Shown piece by piece: positions 17,063-26,430 of a stretch of DNA of 64,000 nt. The first letter of the stretch is position 1. Every line of letters begins with the position of its first letter. The stretch spans positions 806,001 to 870,000 of the forward strand of contig NZ_JANAVY020000001.1 in the NCBI RefSeq assembly GCF_025195085.2. The letters run 5' to 3'. Below the pieces are notes generated by a model. It was not told the DNA's origin. It saw nothing but the letters and a program-made list of their open reading frames with translations, and did no database searches. A program made the translations under genes and the position numbers. The stretch is from Vibrio intestinalis. Its GTDB lineage: Bacteria > Pseudomonadota > Gammaproteobacteria > Enterobacterales > Vibrionaceae.

Positions 17063-18493
17063 ATGACGCAACTTACCCCACGTTTACCGAACATGATTCA
17101 AGTGATCGTGTCCCTTGGTATCTTCCTACTGTTGGCTTTCTCGTTTACAGCCCAGTTGGATTTACCTATTCAACTTGCCCTGTACATCGGCTGGTTCATT
17201 ATTATCGTGCTTGGCTTACGCTTAGGCCATCAATACAAAGCACTTGAAAAAGCAGCGCTAAATGGCATTTCTAACGGCCTAGGTGCGGTACTTATCCTTC
17301 TTGCTGTCGGCGCGCTTGTCGGTACTTGGATCTCTGGCGGTATTGTTCCAACCATCATTTACTATGGTCTAAAAGCAATTCACCCTTCTATTTTCCTTCT
17401 TGCTACCATGATCATTTGTTCTCTAACCGCATTGGCGACGGGTACATCTTGGGGTGCGGCGGGTACTGCTGGTATTGCAATGATGGGTATTGGTCAGGGC
17501 CTTGGCGTTCCTGCTCCGATTACCGCGGGTGCGATTCTGTCTGGTTGTTACTTTGGCGATAAGATGTCTCCACTGTCAGACTCAGTGATCCTTGCTTCTT
17601 CTATGTCTAACGTAGAAGTGATGGAGCACATCAAAGGCATGCTACCAATCGCGCTAATCAGCTACATCATCACAGGTATTTTGTTCACACTGTTCGGTTT
17701 CCACTACGCTGGCAACGTTGACATGTCTCAAGTACAAGGCGTAATCGCAGCAATGGACAACCAGTTCTACATTACACCGATGTCCTTTATTCCGGTGGTT
17801 ATCGTACTGGCGCTACTAGCGATGCGTATGCCATCTTTCCCTGTAATCAGCTTCGGCTCTCTACTGGGTATCGTATGGGCAGTAATGGTTCAAGATGTGG
17901 ACTTCCTAACCGCGTTCAATACAGCGTGGGCTCCATTTGCTATCTCTTCTGGCGTAGATTTCATCGACTCTATCCTTAACCGCGGCGGCATGTCTTCGAT
18001 GCTTGGTTCGGTAGCGGTTATCGTGTTCGGTCTTGGTTTTGGTGGCCTACTTGATAAAGTTGGCGTGCTTGAGACTATCGCTAAACTATTCGAGCGCCGC
18101 GTGAAAAGTGCAGGTTCACTAGCAACCTCTACTATTGGTACCGCATTCATGGGTAACGTGTTTGGCTCAGCAATGTACGTGTCACTTATCCTTACACCAA
18201 AAATCTGTGCGAAGAACTACGACCGCTTAGGTTACCAACGTAAAAACCTATCTCGTAACGCCGAGTTTGGTGGCACACTAACATCAGGTATGGTGCCTTG
18301 GAGTGATAACGGTATCTACATGGCGAGTATTCTTGGCGTTGCAACGCTATCTTACGCACCGTTCATGTGGTTAAGCTTTGTATGTATCATCGTGACGATT
18401 ATTAGCTCGTACATGGGTTGGTTTGTCGATAAATGCGAACCAACGGCAACCGCAGCGGAAGAAAGCGTTGAGCTAGAAAAGCAAACCACTTAA
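17063..18493 (+). CDS. nhaC: NhaC-family Na+/H+ antiporter
   Basis: A 476-residue polytopic inner-membrane protein of the NhaC family, with signatures such as ATGTSWGAAGTAGIAMMGIG, GCYFGDKMSPLSDS and GGTLTSGMVPWSDNG. It should exchange Na+ for H+; some NhaC-superfamily proteins have been proposed to carry amino acids such as lysine, and the leader shows no lysine riboswitch to support that here. I chose the ATG at 17063, which has AAGAGG upstream, over an earlier in-frame ATG. A terminator follows. Confidence 0.9.
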   Translation: MTQLTPRLPNMIQVIVSLGIFLLLAFSFTAQLDLPIQLALYIGWFIIIVLGLRLGHQYKALEKAALNGISNGLGAVLILLAVGALVGTWISGGIVPTIIYYGLKAIHPSIFLLATMIICSLTALATGTSWGAAGTAGIAMMGIGQGLGVPAPITAGAILSGCYFGDKMSPLSDSVILASSMSNVEVMEHIKGMLPIALISYIITGILFTLFGFHYAGNVDMSQVQGVIAAMDNQFYITPMSFIPVVIVLALLAMRMPSFPVISFGSLLGIVWAVMVQDVDFLTAFNTAWAPFAISSGVDFIDSILNRGGMSSMLGSVAVIVFGLGFGGLLDKVGVLETIAKLFERRVKSAGSLATSTIGTAFMGNVFGSAMYVSLILTPKICAKNYDRLGYQRKNLSRNAEFGGTLTSGMVPWSDNGIYMASILGVATLSYAPFMWLSFVCIIVTIISSYMGWFVDKCEPTATAAEESVELEKQTT

Positions 18494-18512
18494 TTACCAA
18501 AACTGAATACGT

Positions 18513-18540
18513 AAAGAGCGCCTATTGGGCGCTCTTTTTG
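18513..18540 (+). terminator. nhaC terminator
   Basis: AGAGCGCC at 18515-18522 pairs with GGCGCTCT at 18528-18535, followed by Ts. Confidence 0.88.
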
Positions 18541-18577
18541 TTTGTGAGGTAAACACGTCTGTCAGGTATACAGTTAC

Positions 18578-19894
18578 CTAAGCCGCTTGCTCTTCATCCA
18601 AGAACTGCTGCGCTTCTTGTAACGCTTTGGATAACAATAAATCAAGCTCTTGCAGTAAAATAGGCACTTGAGTGACATCTTGATTGATGGCCGTTTCTAT
18701 TTTTCCTGCTGCTTCACGCAAGTTCATCGCGCCTAAATTGCCACCGACCCCTTTCAAACTGTGCGCTTTTCGCATCGCTTCATCTGGCGAATCTGTTAGC
18801 AATCGACCAATGTCTTCGACATCATTACCATGATCTTCAATAAACACCTCAAGTAACATGCACATTGATTCTCGATCATCACCTAATGAGTCAAGCATCG
18901 AGGCAAAGTCTATTTCGCTGCCCGAGTTTTCTTCCGTTTCGTTAACTGGTGGTTCAGCAGATGTCGGCTGTTCTACTGGTGCTGCGGGCTCAGGTTCTTC
19001 AATAACAGGAACGGTATTAGTATGAGTCTTTTCTGAGAGTTGGACAGCCGCTGGGGAAACAGCAGCTACAGGTGGAACCACTGCAGTCGATGAAGTGGCA
19101 TGTGGCTCACTTGCCTCATTGCTATTTTCTCTACGCTGAGAAGACTGCCAAAGTAAAACCACGGCAATCATCAACCCTCCGCTGAATAGCGCGCCAATCA
19201 TTAGGTGTGTTTTTAGTAGTTGATGGTACTGCCCCTCTACAGAGGTTACTTCGTCGTGCACAGTATGGTCAATCAGCTTACCGACCAAAAACGCACCCTG
19301 TGCGTAGCCGCCCATCACTAGCGAGGTTTTGGCTAATACAGACTGCAACCGCTGCTTATCGGCCTCCGGCAAATTGACCGACTCGGCATAAAGCGCATCC
19401 AGCTGTCGATAAGCCGTTGAAGTAGAGCTTTGCGAGGAGAACATGGCTTCGAACACGTTAGCGCTTAGTTGGTAATACAACAACGCCATTTGTGGCTGCT
19501 CTGTATATTGCTCGCGGCTGGTTTGAATTTGGTCGATTAAATCAATCAATGCCAACTCATTTGCGACAAAAGCAAGACTATGCTCTATGAATCGATCGGT
19601 CGTAAAGAGCAATTGCTGAACATCTGGCTCAAACCAGCTATTGCCCTGTTGCTGCTCTAATTCGCCTTTTAATTGAATGATGGTTTCGAGCTCTGCCTTT
19701 TGTTCGTTAGCAAAGTGAATCCTGTATGGGGCATCAAAAAATAGCCGGCTGCGTAGCGCGTCTATCTTGCTATCTAACTGCTCGACCTTATCCATCATCA
19801 CTGACGTAGAGCGATAGTTCGTAACGATAACCGTAATGCCGATCATCCATACCAGCACCAATACCCAGCCAATTTTTAGTTGTAGTTTATCCAT
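18578..19894 (-). CDS. Membrane-bound Hpt-domain phosphotransfer protein
   Basis: A 438-residue protein built like a sensor kinase without a kinase. TM1 is at residues 8-26, a mostly helical periplasmic domain is at about 27-230 and TM2 is at about 231-249. A Pro/Ala/Glu-rich linker runs 250-325 and an Hpt domain 328-438. The phosphoacceptor is probably H378 in KAHSLKGVGGNLG. There is no HATPase or receiver domain. It could take phosphoryl groups from a hybrid kinase, act as a phosphatase sink, or couple a periplasmic signal to a separate relay. No two-component partner lies adjacent. Confidence 0.88.
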   Translation of the reverse strand: MDKLQLKIGWVLVLVWMIGITVIVTNYRSTSVMMDKVEQLDSKIDALRSRLFFDAPYRIHFANEQKAELETIIQLKGELEQQQGNSWFEPDVQQLLFTTDRFIEHSLAFVANELALIDLIDQIQTSREQYTEQPQMALLYYQLSANVFEAMFSSQSSTSTAYRQLDALYAESVNLPEADKQRLQSVLAKTSLVMGGYAQGAFLVGKLIDHTVHDEVTSVEGQYHQLLKTHLMIGALFSGGLMIAVVLLWQSSQRRENSNEASEPHATSSTAVVPPVAAVSPAAVQLSEKTHTNTVPVIEEPEPAAPVEQPTSAEPPVNETEENSGSEIDFASMLDSLGDDRESMCMLLEVFIEDHGNDVEDIGRLLTDSPDEAMRKAHSLKGVGGNLGAMNLREAAGKIETAINQDVTQVPILLQELDLLLSKALQEAQQFLDEEQAA

Positions 19895-20011
19895 TGTGTA
19901 CTCGCGAATGCTTAAATTCCCTTAAATACAAGCATATATGCAAAAGCGAAACTGTACAGTTTATGATACTCAAATTGTTGCAAATCTAACTTTGCTTACC
20001 TCTAGATAAAC

Positions 20012-20036
20012 GAAACCCCGCACTTGGCGGGGTTTC
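20012..20036 (-). terminator. yejK terminator
   Basis: GAAACCCCGC at 20012-20021 pairs with GCGGGGTTTC at 20027-20036, a 10-bp stem just past the yejK stop. The T tract is short. Confidence 0.72.
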
Positions 20037-20062
20037 ACTTATTTACTCATAACAAGGCGTCT

Positions 20063-21064
20063 TTAGCGATTACGGCTAAGTTGGTCACGCAAGTTTGGTG
20101 GCGTGCCTTTAATGGTTAGCGTATCGGTTTCTGGATCGTAAAAAATACGCTCACCCAGTAGCATGCTATCAAAGCTCACATTCAAGCCACCGCCAGCACC
20201 TACGTACTTAGTCAGCTTACGCACTGTTGCGCGATCCGCAGGGAAGCTTTCTTCCAGTTCGTAGCCGTGATCTTGGGTGTAATCTAAAAAGCTCGTACCG
20301 TCTTGAGAAGCTGGTAGCTCACCAGATAACTCTTTCACGTACACTTCGTCGCCCGATTTGATTTGCTCGTTGCAGTAATCCGCAACTTGCTTTTTGTAGC
20401 TCAGCGCTTCTTCTTTCTCTAATTTAGAGTCAGAGCAAAAATCTTCTACCGCTTGCATCAACACTTGGTTTTGCTGCTTAGTATCAAGGCCAACTTCCGC
20501 TTGTAAGAAATCTAAGAAGAAGTCCGCCACCTTACGACCTACGCGGCCTTTAATGTAAGTGAGGTAACGGTTTGACTCTTTGTCATTTTCATAACTAGAA
20601 AGGTCGATACGTGCGGCAATATCCATTTTAGATAGGTCAAGATAGTCCGTTGCACTAATATCTAGGCCTTCGGTCACTTTAAGGCTCTGATTTGATGGAA
20701 TAATTGCAACAAACAGGTAATCTGTAGCCAGTGACTGGTACTCAGCAAACACTAAGATACCTTCATCAGCAAATGGGTATTTTGCTAGCTCGTCTTTTAG
20801 ACGATTTGCGCTAATTTGAGAGAAATCGTAAAAATCTCTCTTTTGCTGGCGAAGTTCTTGCAACCAGATTTGAAAATCGCTGTCAGATTTAAATGAACCA
20901 AAGCCTTTGCCGGCTTTAGAATTAAACACACGATGCAGTTCAGCGACTAAGCTTTCACTAGAACTGTCGTTTGCCAAAGACTCTGAACGGAAATTAACCG
21001 TAAGCTCTTCAGAATCATTTTTTTGCAGTTGGTGTAGGATAACGTTAGAAAGGTGCAAACTCAT
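20063..21064 (-). CDS. yejK: Nucleoid-associated protein YejK (NdpA)
   Basis: A 333-residue protein of the 37-kDa nucleoid-associated family, beginning MSLHLSNVILHQL with the family C-terminal stretch DTLTIKGTPPNLRDQL. It associates with the nucleoid; its molecular role is not settled. I chose the ATG at 21064 because the upstream extension does not resemble the family. It is divergent from yejL, the standard arrangement in gammaproteobacteria. Confidence 0.94.
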   Translation of the reverse strand: MSLHLSNVILHQLQKNDSEELTVNFRSESLANDSSSESLVAELHRVFNSKAGKGFGSFKSDSDFQIWLQELRQQKRDFYDFSQISANRLKDELAKYPFADEGILVFAEYQSLATDYLFVAIIPSNQSLKVTEGLDISATDYLDLSKMDIAARIDLSSYENDKESNRYLTYIKGRVGRKVADFFLDFLQAEVGLDTKQQNQVLMQAVEDFCSDSKLEKEEALSYKKQVADYCNEQIKSGDEVYVKELSGELPASQDGTSFLDYTQDHGYELEESFPADRATVRKLTKYVGAGGGLNVSFDSMLLGERIFYDPETDTLTIKGTPPNLRDQLSRNR

Positions 21065-21150
21065 GATGAAATTTATCGTCGTTCTCTGTTTCAGTTGCAC
21101 CGCATTGTAGGTTATCATAAGCCGCTTTACTATTGTTCATTAGAGTCTTT

Positions 21151-21375
21151 ATGCCGATTACATCTAAATACAGCGACGAAAAATTTGAAAACATTCTAAC
21201 TGAAGTCGCAGCTGTGCTCGAAAAACATGGCGCAGGTCCAGACCTAAGCCTAATGATTGCTGGCAACATCGCGACCAATGTTATTAATAAGAATGTTGGT
21301 ACAGGCCAAAGAAAAGCAATTGCAGAGAAATTTGCACAAGCGCTTATGTCTTCTATCGAAGACAAAGCTCACTAA
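21151..21375 (+). CDS. yejL: YejL family protein (UPF0352)
   Basis: A 74-residue protein with the family core [21 protein letters not shown] and [13 protein letters not shown]. Members form small helical dimers of unknown function. The ATG at 21151 gives the expected start MPITSKYSD. It lies 27 bases upstream of the yejM-type gene and is likely cotranscribed with it. Confidence 0.93.
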   Translation: MPITSKYSDEKFENILTEVAAVLEKHGAGPDLSLMIAGNIATNVINKNVGTGQRKAIAEKFAQALMSSIEDKAH

Positions 21376-21402
21376 TACATAAAGCGGAAACAAGAACAGT
21401 AC

Positions 21403-23202
21403 ATGGTAGATAACGGAAATTCATACGGAGAGCGTGTTTCACGCCTAGTGGGTTGGGGCCACTGGTTTGCCTTTTTCAATATCATCGCAGCCATGCTTAT
21501 TGGTACTCGCTACATTACCCAGTCTCCGTGGCCAGAAACCCTACTTGGTCAGGTTTATTTAGCCGCTTCATGGGTAGGTCACTTTGGCTTTTTAGTATTT
21601 GCCTTATATCTACTGGTTCTGTTTCCGTTAACCTTTGTGGTGCCATCACGTAAGTTATTCCGTTTGCTTTCGGTTTGTTTGGTTACCATAGGCCTTACCC
21701 TACTTCTTATTGATACCCAAGCGTATCAAAGCATCAACCTTCACCTAACACCTGTGGTGTGGGAAGTCCTCTTTGCAGAGAAAAGCAGCGCCATCAGTGC
21801 TGACTTGCAGCACCTGTTTGTTGTTCTTCCACTGATCTTTTTGATTGAACTCGCTCTATCCGAGTGGGTTTGGCGTAAACAGCGTAAACTGTCGCACAAG
21901 CACATCGGCCGCCCTATCGCTGCGGTGTTCTTCGTCTGCTTTATCTCAAGCCATATGATCTACGTATGGGCTGATGCGTACTTCTACAATCCGATTACTT
22001 CTCAGCGCGCTAACTTCCCGCTCTCTTACCCTATGACGGCAAAATCCTTCATGGAGAAGCATGGTCTGTTAGACAGAGAAGAGTATTTAAAACGTCAAGC
22101 CGCCAACCTAGGCGAAGCGGAACTTGTTCGCTACCCACTAGAAACCATCGAGTTTAGCCGCCGAGCTAATCCACTCAATGTTCTGGTAGTGAGCGTCAAT
22201 AATTTACGTGCCGATGCGCTAAACGCATCTTCAATGCCGAACGCTTTTAATTTCTCAATTGATAACTTGAGCTTTAACAATCACTTCAGCTCAAGCAATG
22301 ACAGCACTGGTGTGTTCGGTCTGTTTTATGGCCTGCCTAGTAGCTATGCAAGCAGCATTAAAGAGCAAGAGTCTCTACCAATCATGATCGAAACCCTGCG
22401 CAACCAAAACTACAGCTTTGGTTTGTTCAGTGGTGATAACTTCAGTGACTCGCTGTTCAGTGACATCGTATTTAGTGGCCTAAGCATTAATAATGTAGAG
22501 CTAACTAACACTGAAACCGCTGACAATGCTGCCATCAATGCTTGGTCTAATTGGGTGTCTGAAAACGCAAGCCAACCTTGGTTTAGCTTCATTGAGCTGA
22601 CAACACTCGATAACTTTTCAGATTACGCTAATAGCTCAGGTAACAGCACAGAATCATTAATTACTAGCTACCAACAATCGGTTTCTAACGCCGATACTGA
22701 GCTTGCCCACCTATTTGAAAAGATAGAGCAATTGGGTATTAGTGATTCAACGGTGATCGTGATTACCTCAAACCACGGCACCGAGTTTAACGAAACTAAA
22801 ACCAATAGCTGGGGCGCAAACAGCAACTACAGCCGTTACCAATTACAAGTACCAATGGTAATGCATTGGCCAGGTAAAGTAGCCGCGCAATACAACCATC
22901 GCACTAGCCACTTAGATTTCTCGGTGACACTGATGCAAGATCTGCTTGGGGTTTCATCCAACCCGACTGATTTCAGCAGTGGCCGCAACTTATTCGATGA
23001 AAAGTCTCGCAAGTGGGTGTTAGCCGGTGATTACCATGAGCTAGCACTGATCACCAGCAAGAACACCACGGTGATCGATAAGTTTGGTAACTACAAACTG
23101 TATGACAGTAATTATCAGCGTCTGAGAGATGAAAACCCGGCATTACCAGTACTGATGCAAGGCTTAACTGAGTTACAACGCTTTTACACTAAAAGTAACT
23201 AA
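21403..23202 (+). CDS. yejM: YejM-like inner-membrane sulfatase-fold protein (DUF3413; PbgA/LapC type)
   Basis: A 599-residue protein with five hydrophobic segments in about residues 1-195 and a periplasmic alkaline-phosphatase/sulfatase-like domain from about 255 to 590. In E. coli this protein regulates LPS synthesis by sensing periplasmic-leaflet LPS and binding LapB, protecting LpxC from inappropriate turnover. The sulfatase-like domain shows NNLRADALN near its start but lacks an obvious catalytic Cys/Ser-x-Pro-x-Arg, consistent with a non-enzymatic role. It follows yejL. Confidence 0.93.
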   Translation: MVDNGNSYGERVSRLVGWGHWFAFFNIIAAMLIGTRYITQSPWPETLLGQVYLAASWVGHFGFLVFALYLLVLFPLTFVVPSRKLFRLLSVCLVTIGLTLLLIDTQAYQSINLHLTPVVWEVLFAEKSSAISADLQHLFVVLPLIFLIELALSEWVWRKQRKLSHKHIGRPIAAVFFVCFISSHMIYVWADAYFYNPITSQRANFPLSYPMTAKSFMEKHGLLDREEYLKRQAANLGEAELVRYPLETIEFSRRANPLNVLVVSVNNLRADALNASSMPNAFNFSIDNLSFNNHFSSSNDSTGVFGLFYGLPSSYASSIKEQESLPIMIETLRNQNYSFGLFSGDNFSDSLFSDIVFSGLSINNVELTNTETADNAAINAWSNWVSENASQPWFSFIELTTLDNFSDYANSSGNSTESLITSYQQSVSNADTELAHLFEKIEQLGISDSTVIVITSNHGTEFNETKTNSWGANSNYSRYQLQVPMVMHWPGKVAAQYNHRTSHLDFSVTLMQDLLGVSSNPTDFSSGRNLFDEKSRKWVLAGDYHELALITSKNTTVIDKFGNYKLYDSNYQRLRDENPALPVLMQGLTELQRFYTKSN

Positions 23203-23264
23203 ATCATCATCTTAACAAATATTACTGTTTGACCTATAAAGGCGAGCGAGTAAAATTACCCTGT

Positions 23265-23341
23265 CGGACTGTAGCGCAGCTTGGTAGCGCACCGTCATGG
23301 GGTGTCGGGGGTCGCAAGTTCAAATCTTGTCAGTCCGACCA
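23265..23341 (+). tRNA. tRNA-Pro (anticodon GGG)
   Basis: A 77-nt tRNA with encoded CCA. CGGACTG pairs with CAGTCCG in the acceptor stem. The anticodon region CCGTCATGGGGTGTCGG matches the E. coli proL tRNA-Pro(GGG). Confidence 0.95.
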
Positions 23342-23352
23342 TACACCTTACT

Positions 23353-23377
23353 AAAGAGAGCTTCGGCTCTCTTTTTT
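23353..23377 (+). terminator. tRNA-Pro terminator
   Basis: AGAGAGC pairs with GCTCTCT across a UUCG tetraloop at 23355-23372, followed by six Ts. Confidence 0.9.
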
Positions 23378-23547
23378 GTTGCCTAGAGGCAACTAACTAA
23401 GGCTATAAACCTGATAAATATCAGGCTAATAGTTTAAAAAACACCCCATCAAACTAAAAATTGCAGTTAAGCGCTCACAAATAAAGCAAACAGTAAAAAT
23501 AGGGGTTTACAAGGTTGGCTAAGCCCTTTAATATTCGCCTCAACAAC

Positions 23548-23638
23548 GGAGAGATGGCTGAGTGGTTGAAAGCACCGGTCTTGAAAACCGGCATACGTTA
23601 ATAGCGTATCTAGGGTTCAAATCCCTATCTCTCCGCCA
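23548..23638 (+). tRNA. tRNA-Ser (anticodon UGA), island attachment gene
   Basis: A 91-nt class II tRNA with a long variable arm, GGAGAGA acceptor strand paired with TCTCTCC, the anticodon loop CTTGAAA and encoded CCA. Its last 24 bases plus one flanking base recur exactly at 29613-29637, so it is the chromosomal attachment site of the downstream island and remains intact after integration. Confidence 0.96.
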
Positions 23639-23639
23639 C
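23615..23639 (+). repeat. attL, 25-bp direct repeat at the tRNA-Ser 3' end
   Basis: The 25 bases starting GTTCAAATCC and ending CCGCCAC are identical to 29613-29637. They cover the T-arm, acceptor 3' strand and CCA of tRNA-Ser. The integrase gene starts 83 bases downstream, the usual geometry. Confidence 0.92.
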
Positions 23640-23651
23640 TTTCAAAGATTA

Positions 23652-23677
23652 AACCGCTGTTTTTACAGCGGTTTTTT
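23652..23677 (+). terminator. Terminator just inside attL
   Basis: AACCGCTGT at 23652-23660 pairs with ACAGCGGTT across four Ts, followed by a T run. It would end the tRNA-Ser transcript and shield the integrase gene from read-through. Confidence 0.85.
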
Positions 23678-23722
23678 CGTTTTTATACCTCAAAAGTCGA
23701 CAAATACAAAAGGATAATACAG

Positions 23723-25000
23723 ATGTATTTGTTGAGACTTCCAAATAGCGTGTATTACACACGTGTGGCAACTCCCCTTTCTCTTCGCTCAATGGGTTAC
23801 CCAAAAGAGATCCGTTTCTCTCTGTTTACACGCGAAAGACGAGTTGCGTACTTACGCAATGTCGAGCACACCAAGCTGATCTTTGCTCTTTTCACCGATG
23901 CTGATTCCCAGCAGCTCCCTTACAACACATTTAAAGCTCAGTTGAATGAACAGGTAAATCAACTTCGGCAACAATTCCAACAAGAAAGTAATTCGGATAT
24001 AGCACTATTCAAGTCTCTACCTATCAATAAAGCAACCAAGCCAAATAACACAGCGCCTCAGGTAGATGAACAGGCTCTAGATAGATTTATTGCGTCTAAG
24101 CAGTTAGAGAAAGTAACTAACTTAACTCTTAAACAACTTCGGCAGCGCTGTGGCGATTTCTTAGCTTTTTTAAAAAAACAAGAAGCGGCCAAAATTTCTA
24201 GCTCGGTTGCCATGGCATATCGTGACGAATTGCTTCGCCGTGGGTTAAGCCATAAGACTTTAAAAGATTACTTGGCTGCTAATAAACAATTTCTCAACTG
24301 GTGCGTAGTGCATGAGCTCTTACAGAGTAACCCTTTCACTCAGGTGAAGCTCCCAAGTAGGTCAGGTTCGGCTTCTTCCCAGCGTACTCGCTGGGGTATT
24401 TCAGAGTTAAAGCATCTATTTAATAGTCAAGCATTTAAACAACAGGACGAGTCTTTCCGTTGGGCTACCATGGTTATGTTTAGGCATGGTTGTCGTCCAT
24501 CAGAATCCTGTCAGCTTCGAGTCAAAGATATTCAATTCGATCAGTCGATACCTATCATTCATTTCAACGAGGCTGGTGATAGACAGCACCTCAAAAATTC
24601 GTCATCAAATAGACAAGTACCAATTCATCATTGCCTGTTAGAGGACGGCTTTTTGAATTATGTCCGCGAGCGTAGACAACAAGGCTGCATTCAACTATTT
24701 GATTTTACGCCTCGCGGAGAAGACTATGACTGGTCGAGCGATTATAGAGATACGATGGGTGAGGTGTTGACAGCTTGTGGCTTTAGGGCTGGTAATCGAC
24801 CTTTTAGGCATACCTTTATTGACGAACTTAAAAGGTTAGGTGTTCCAGAGCATGTAGTGTCACAGATCGTTGGACACAAAAATCACAGTATGACTTTCGG
24901 GCATTATGGTACGGCACTCGAACCAGAACTTCTTAGCGATGCCATAAATAGCTTCGCGCTTATCTTGGAATGTAGTGGCATAGTTAATTTGGCCACCTGA
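23723..25000 (+). CDS. Tyrosine-type site-specific integrase, C-terminus altered by IS insertion
   Basis: A 425-residue phage-type integrase. The N-terminal arm/core-binding part covers about 1-210 and the catalytic domain about 220-410. Visible catalytic residues are R258 (HGCRPSES), K291 (HLKNSSS), R362 (PFRHTF), H385 (VGHKNH) and Y395 (GHYG). The first position of the usual HxxR motif is Arg (R359). The IS left end begins right after E416, so residues 417-425 are read from the IS inverted repeat. Rejoining the flanks across the IS gives Glu-Val-stop, so little native sequence was lost. AAAGGA precedes the ATG. Confidence 0.92.
   Translation: MYLLRLPNSVYYTRVATPLSLRSMGYPKEIRFSLFTRERRVAYLRNVEHTKLIFALFTDADSQQLPYNTFKAQLNEQVNQLRQQFQQESNSDIALFKSLPINKATKPNNTAPQVDEQALDRFIASKQLEKVTNLTLKQLRQRCGDFLAFLKKQEAAKISSSVAMAYRDELLRRGLSHKTLKDYLAANKQFLNWCVVHELLQSNPFTQVKLPSRSGSASSQRTRWGISELKHLFNSQAFKQQDESFRWATMVMFRHGCRPSESCQLRVKDIQFDQSIPIIHFNEAGDRQHLKNSSSNRQVPIHHCLLEDGFLNYVRERRQQGCIQLFDFTPRGEDYDWSSDYRDTMGEVLTACGFRAGNRPFRHTFIDELKRLGVPEHVVSQIVGHKNHSMTFGHYGTALEPELLSDAINSFALILECSGIVNLAT
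24971..24996 (+). repeat. IS left inverted repeat
   Basis: The 26 bases start TGTAGTGG and end TTGGCCAC; the reverse complement of 26203-26228 has the same outer and inner blocks. It supplies the last nine integrase residues. Confidence 0.85.
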
Positions 25001-25308
25001 TTAGAGGTGCTAAGATGCATCTCATACACAACAGGTGACACTATGACCAAACGTACAAGAAGAACTTATAGCCCAGAATTTAAACTCGAAGCTGCTCAAC
25101 TAGTAACTGAACAAGGCTACTCTGTTACTGAGGCCGCTAAGGCCATGGGTGTAAGCAAATCAGCGATGGACAAGTGGGTAAGACAGCTAAAACAAGAGCA
25201 GCGAGGCATTACTCCAAAGGCATCCCCACTAACACCTGAGCAGATTGAACTGCGTGAGCTTAGAAAGCGTATCGCTGACATAGAAGAGCACAATGAAATA
25301 TTAAAAAA

Positions 25309-26228
<920 letters not shown>

Positions 26229-26365
26229 GTATAGATTATTAAGAGCGATAGCCTAGCAATGTCAGCACTACCTTTTTCTTGGCAGAAAGTCATATTTTCT
26301 AGTCGGGCAACTGGTTAATACAGAGACCGTGCTAATTGTTAATGCCAAACAATCAACACTTTAGT

Positions 26366-26395
26366 TTGACATTGATGCAATGTCACTAGTTGTAT
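26366..26395 (+). promoter_or_regulatory. hamAB promoter candidate with overlapping palindromic operator
   Basis: TTGACA at 26366-26371 is a consensus -35. TTGTAT at 26390-26395 is an 18-bp-spaced -10 candidate, and other AT-rich hexamers follow. TGACATTG-ATG-CAATGTCA at 26367-26385 is a perfect 8-bp inverted repeat overlapping the -35, so a repressor bound there would block transcription. No regulator gene lies in the island. Confidence 0.55.
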
Positions 26396-26430
26396 ATTAT
26401 TAAGAAAATTATTATACAGGTTAGTGAGTT

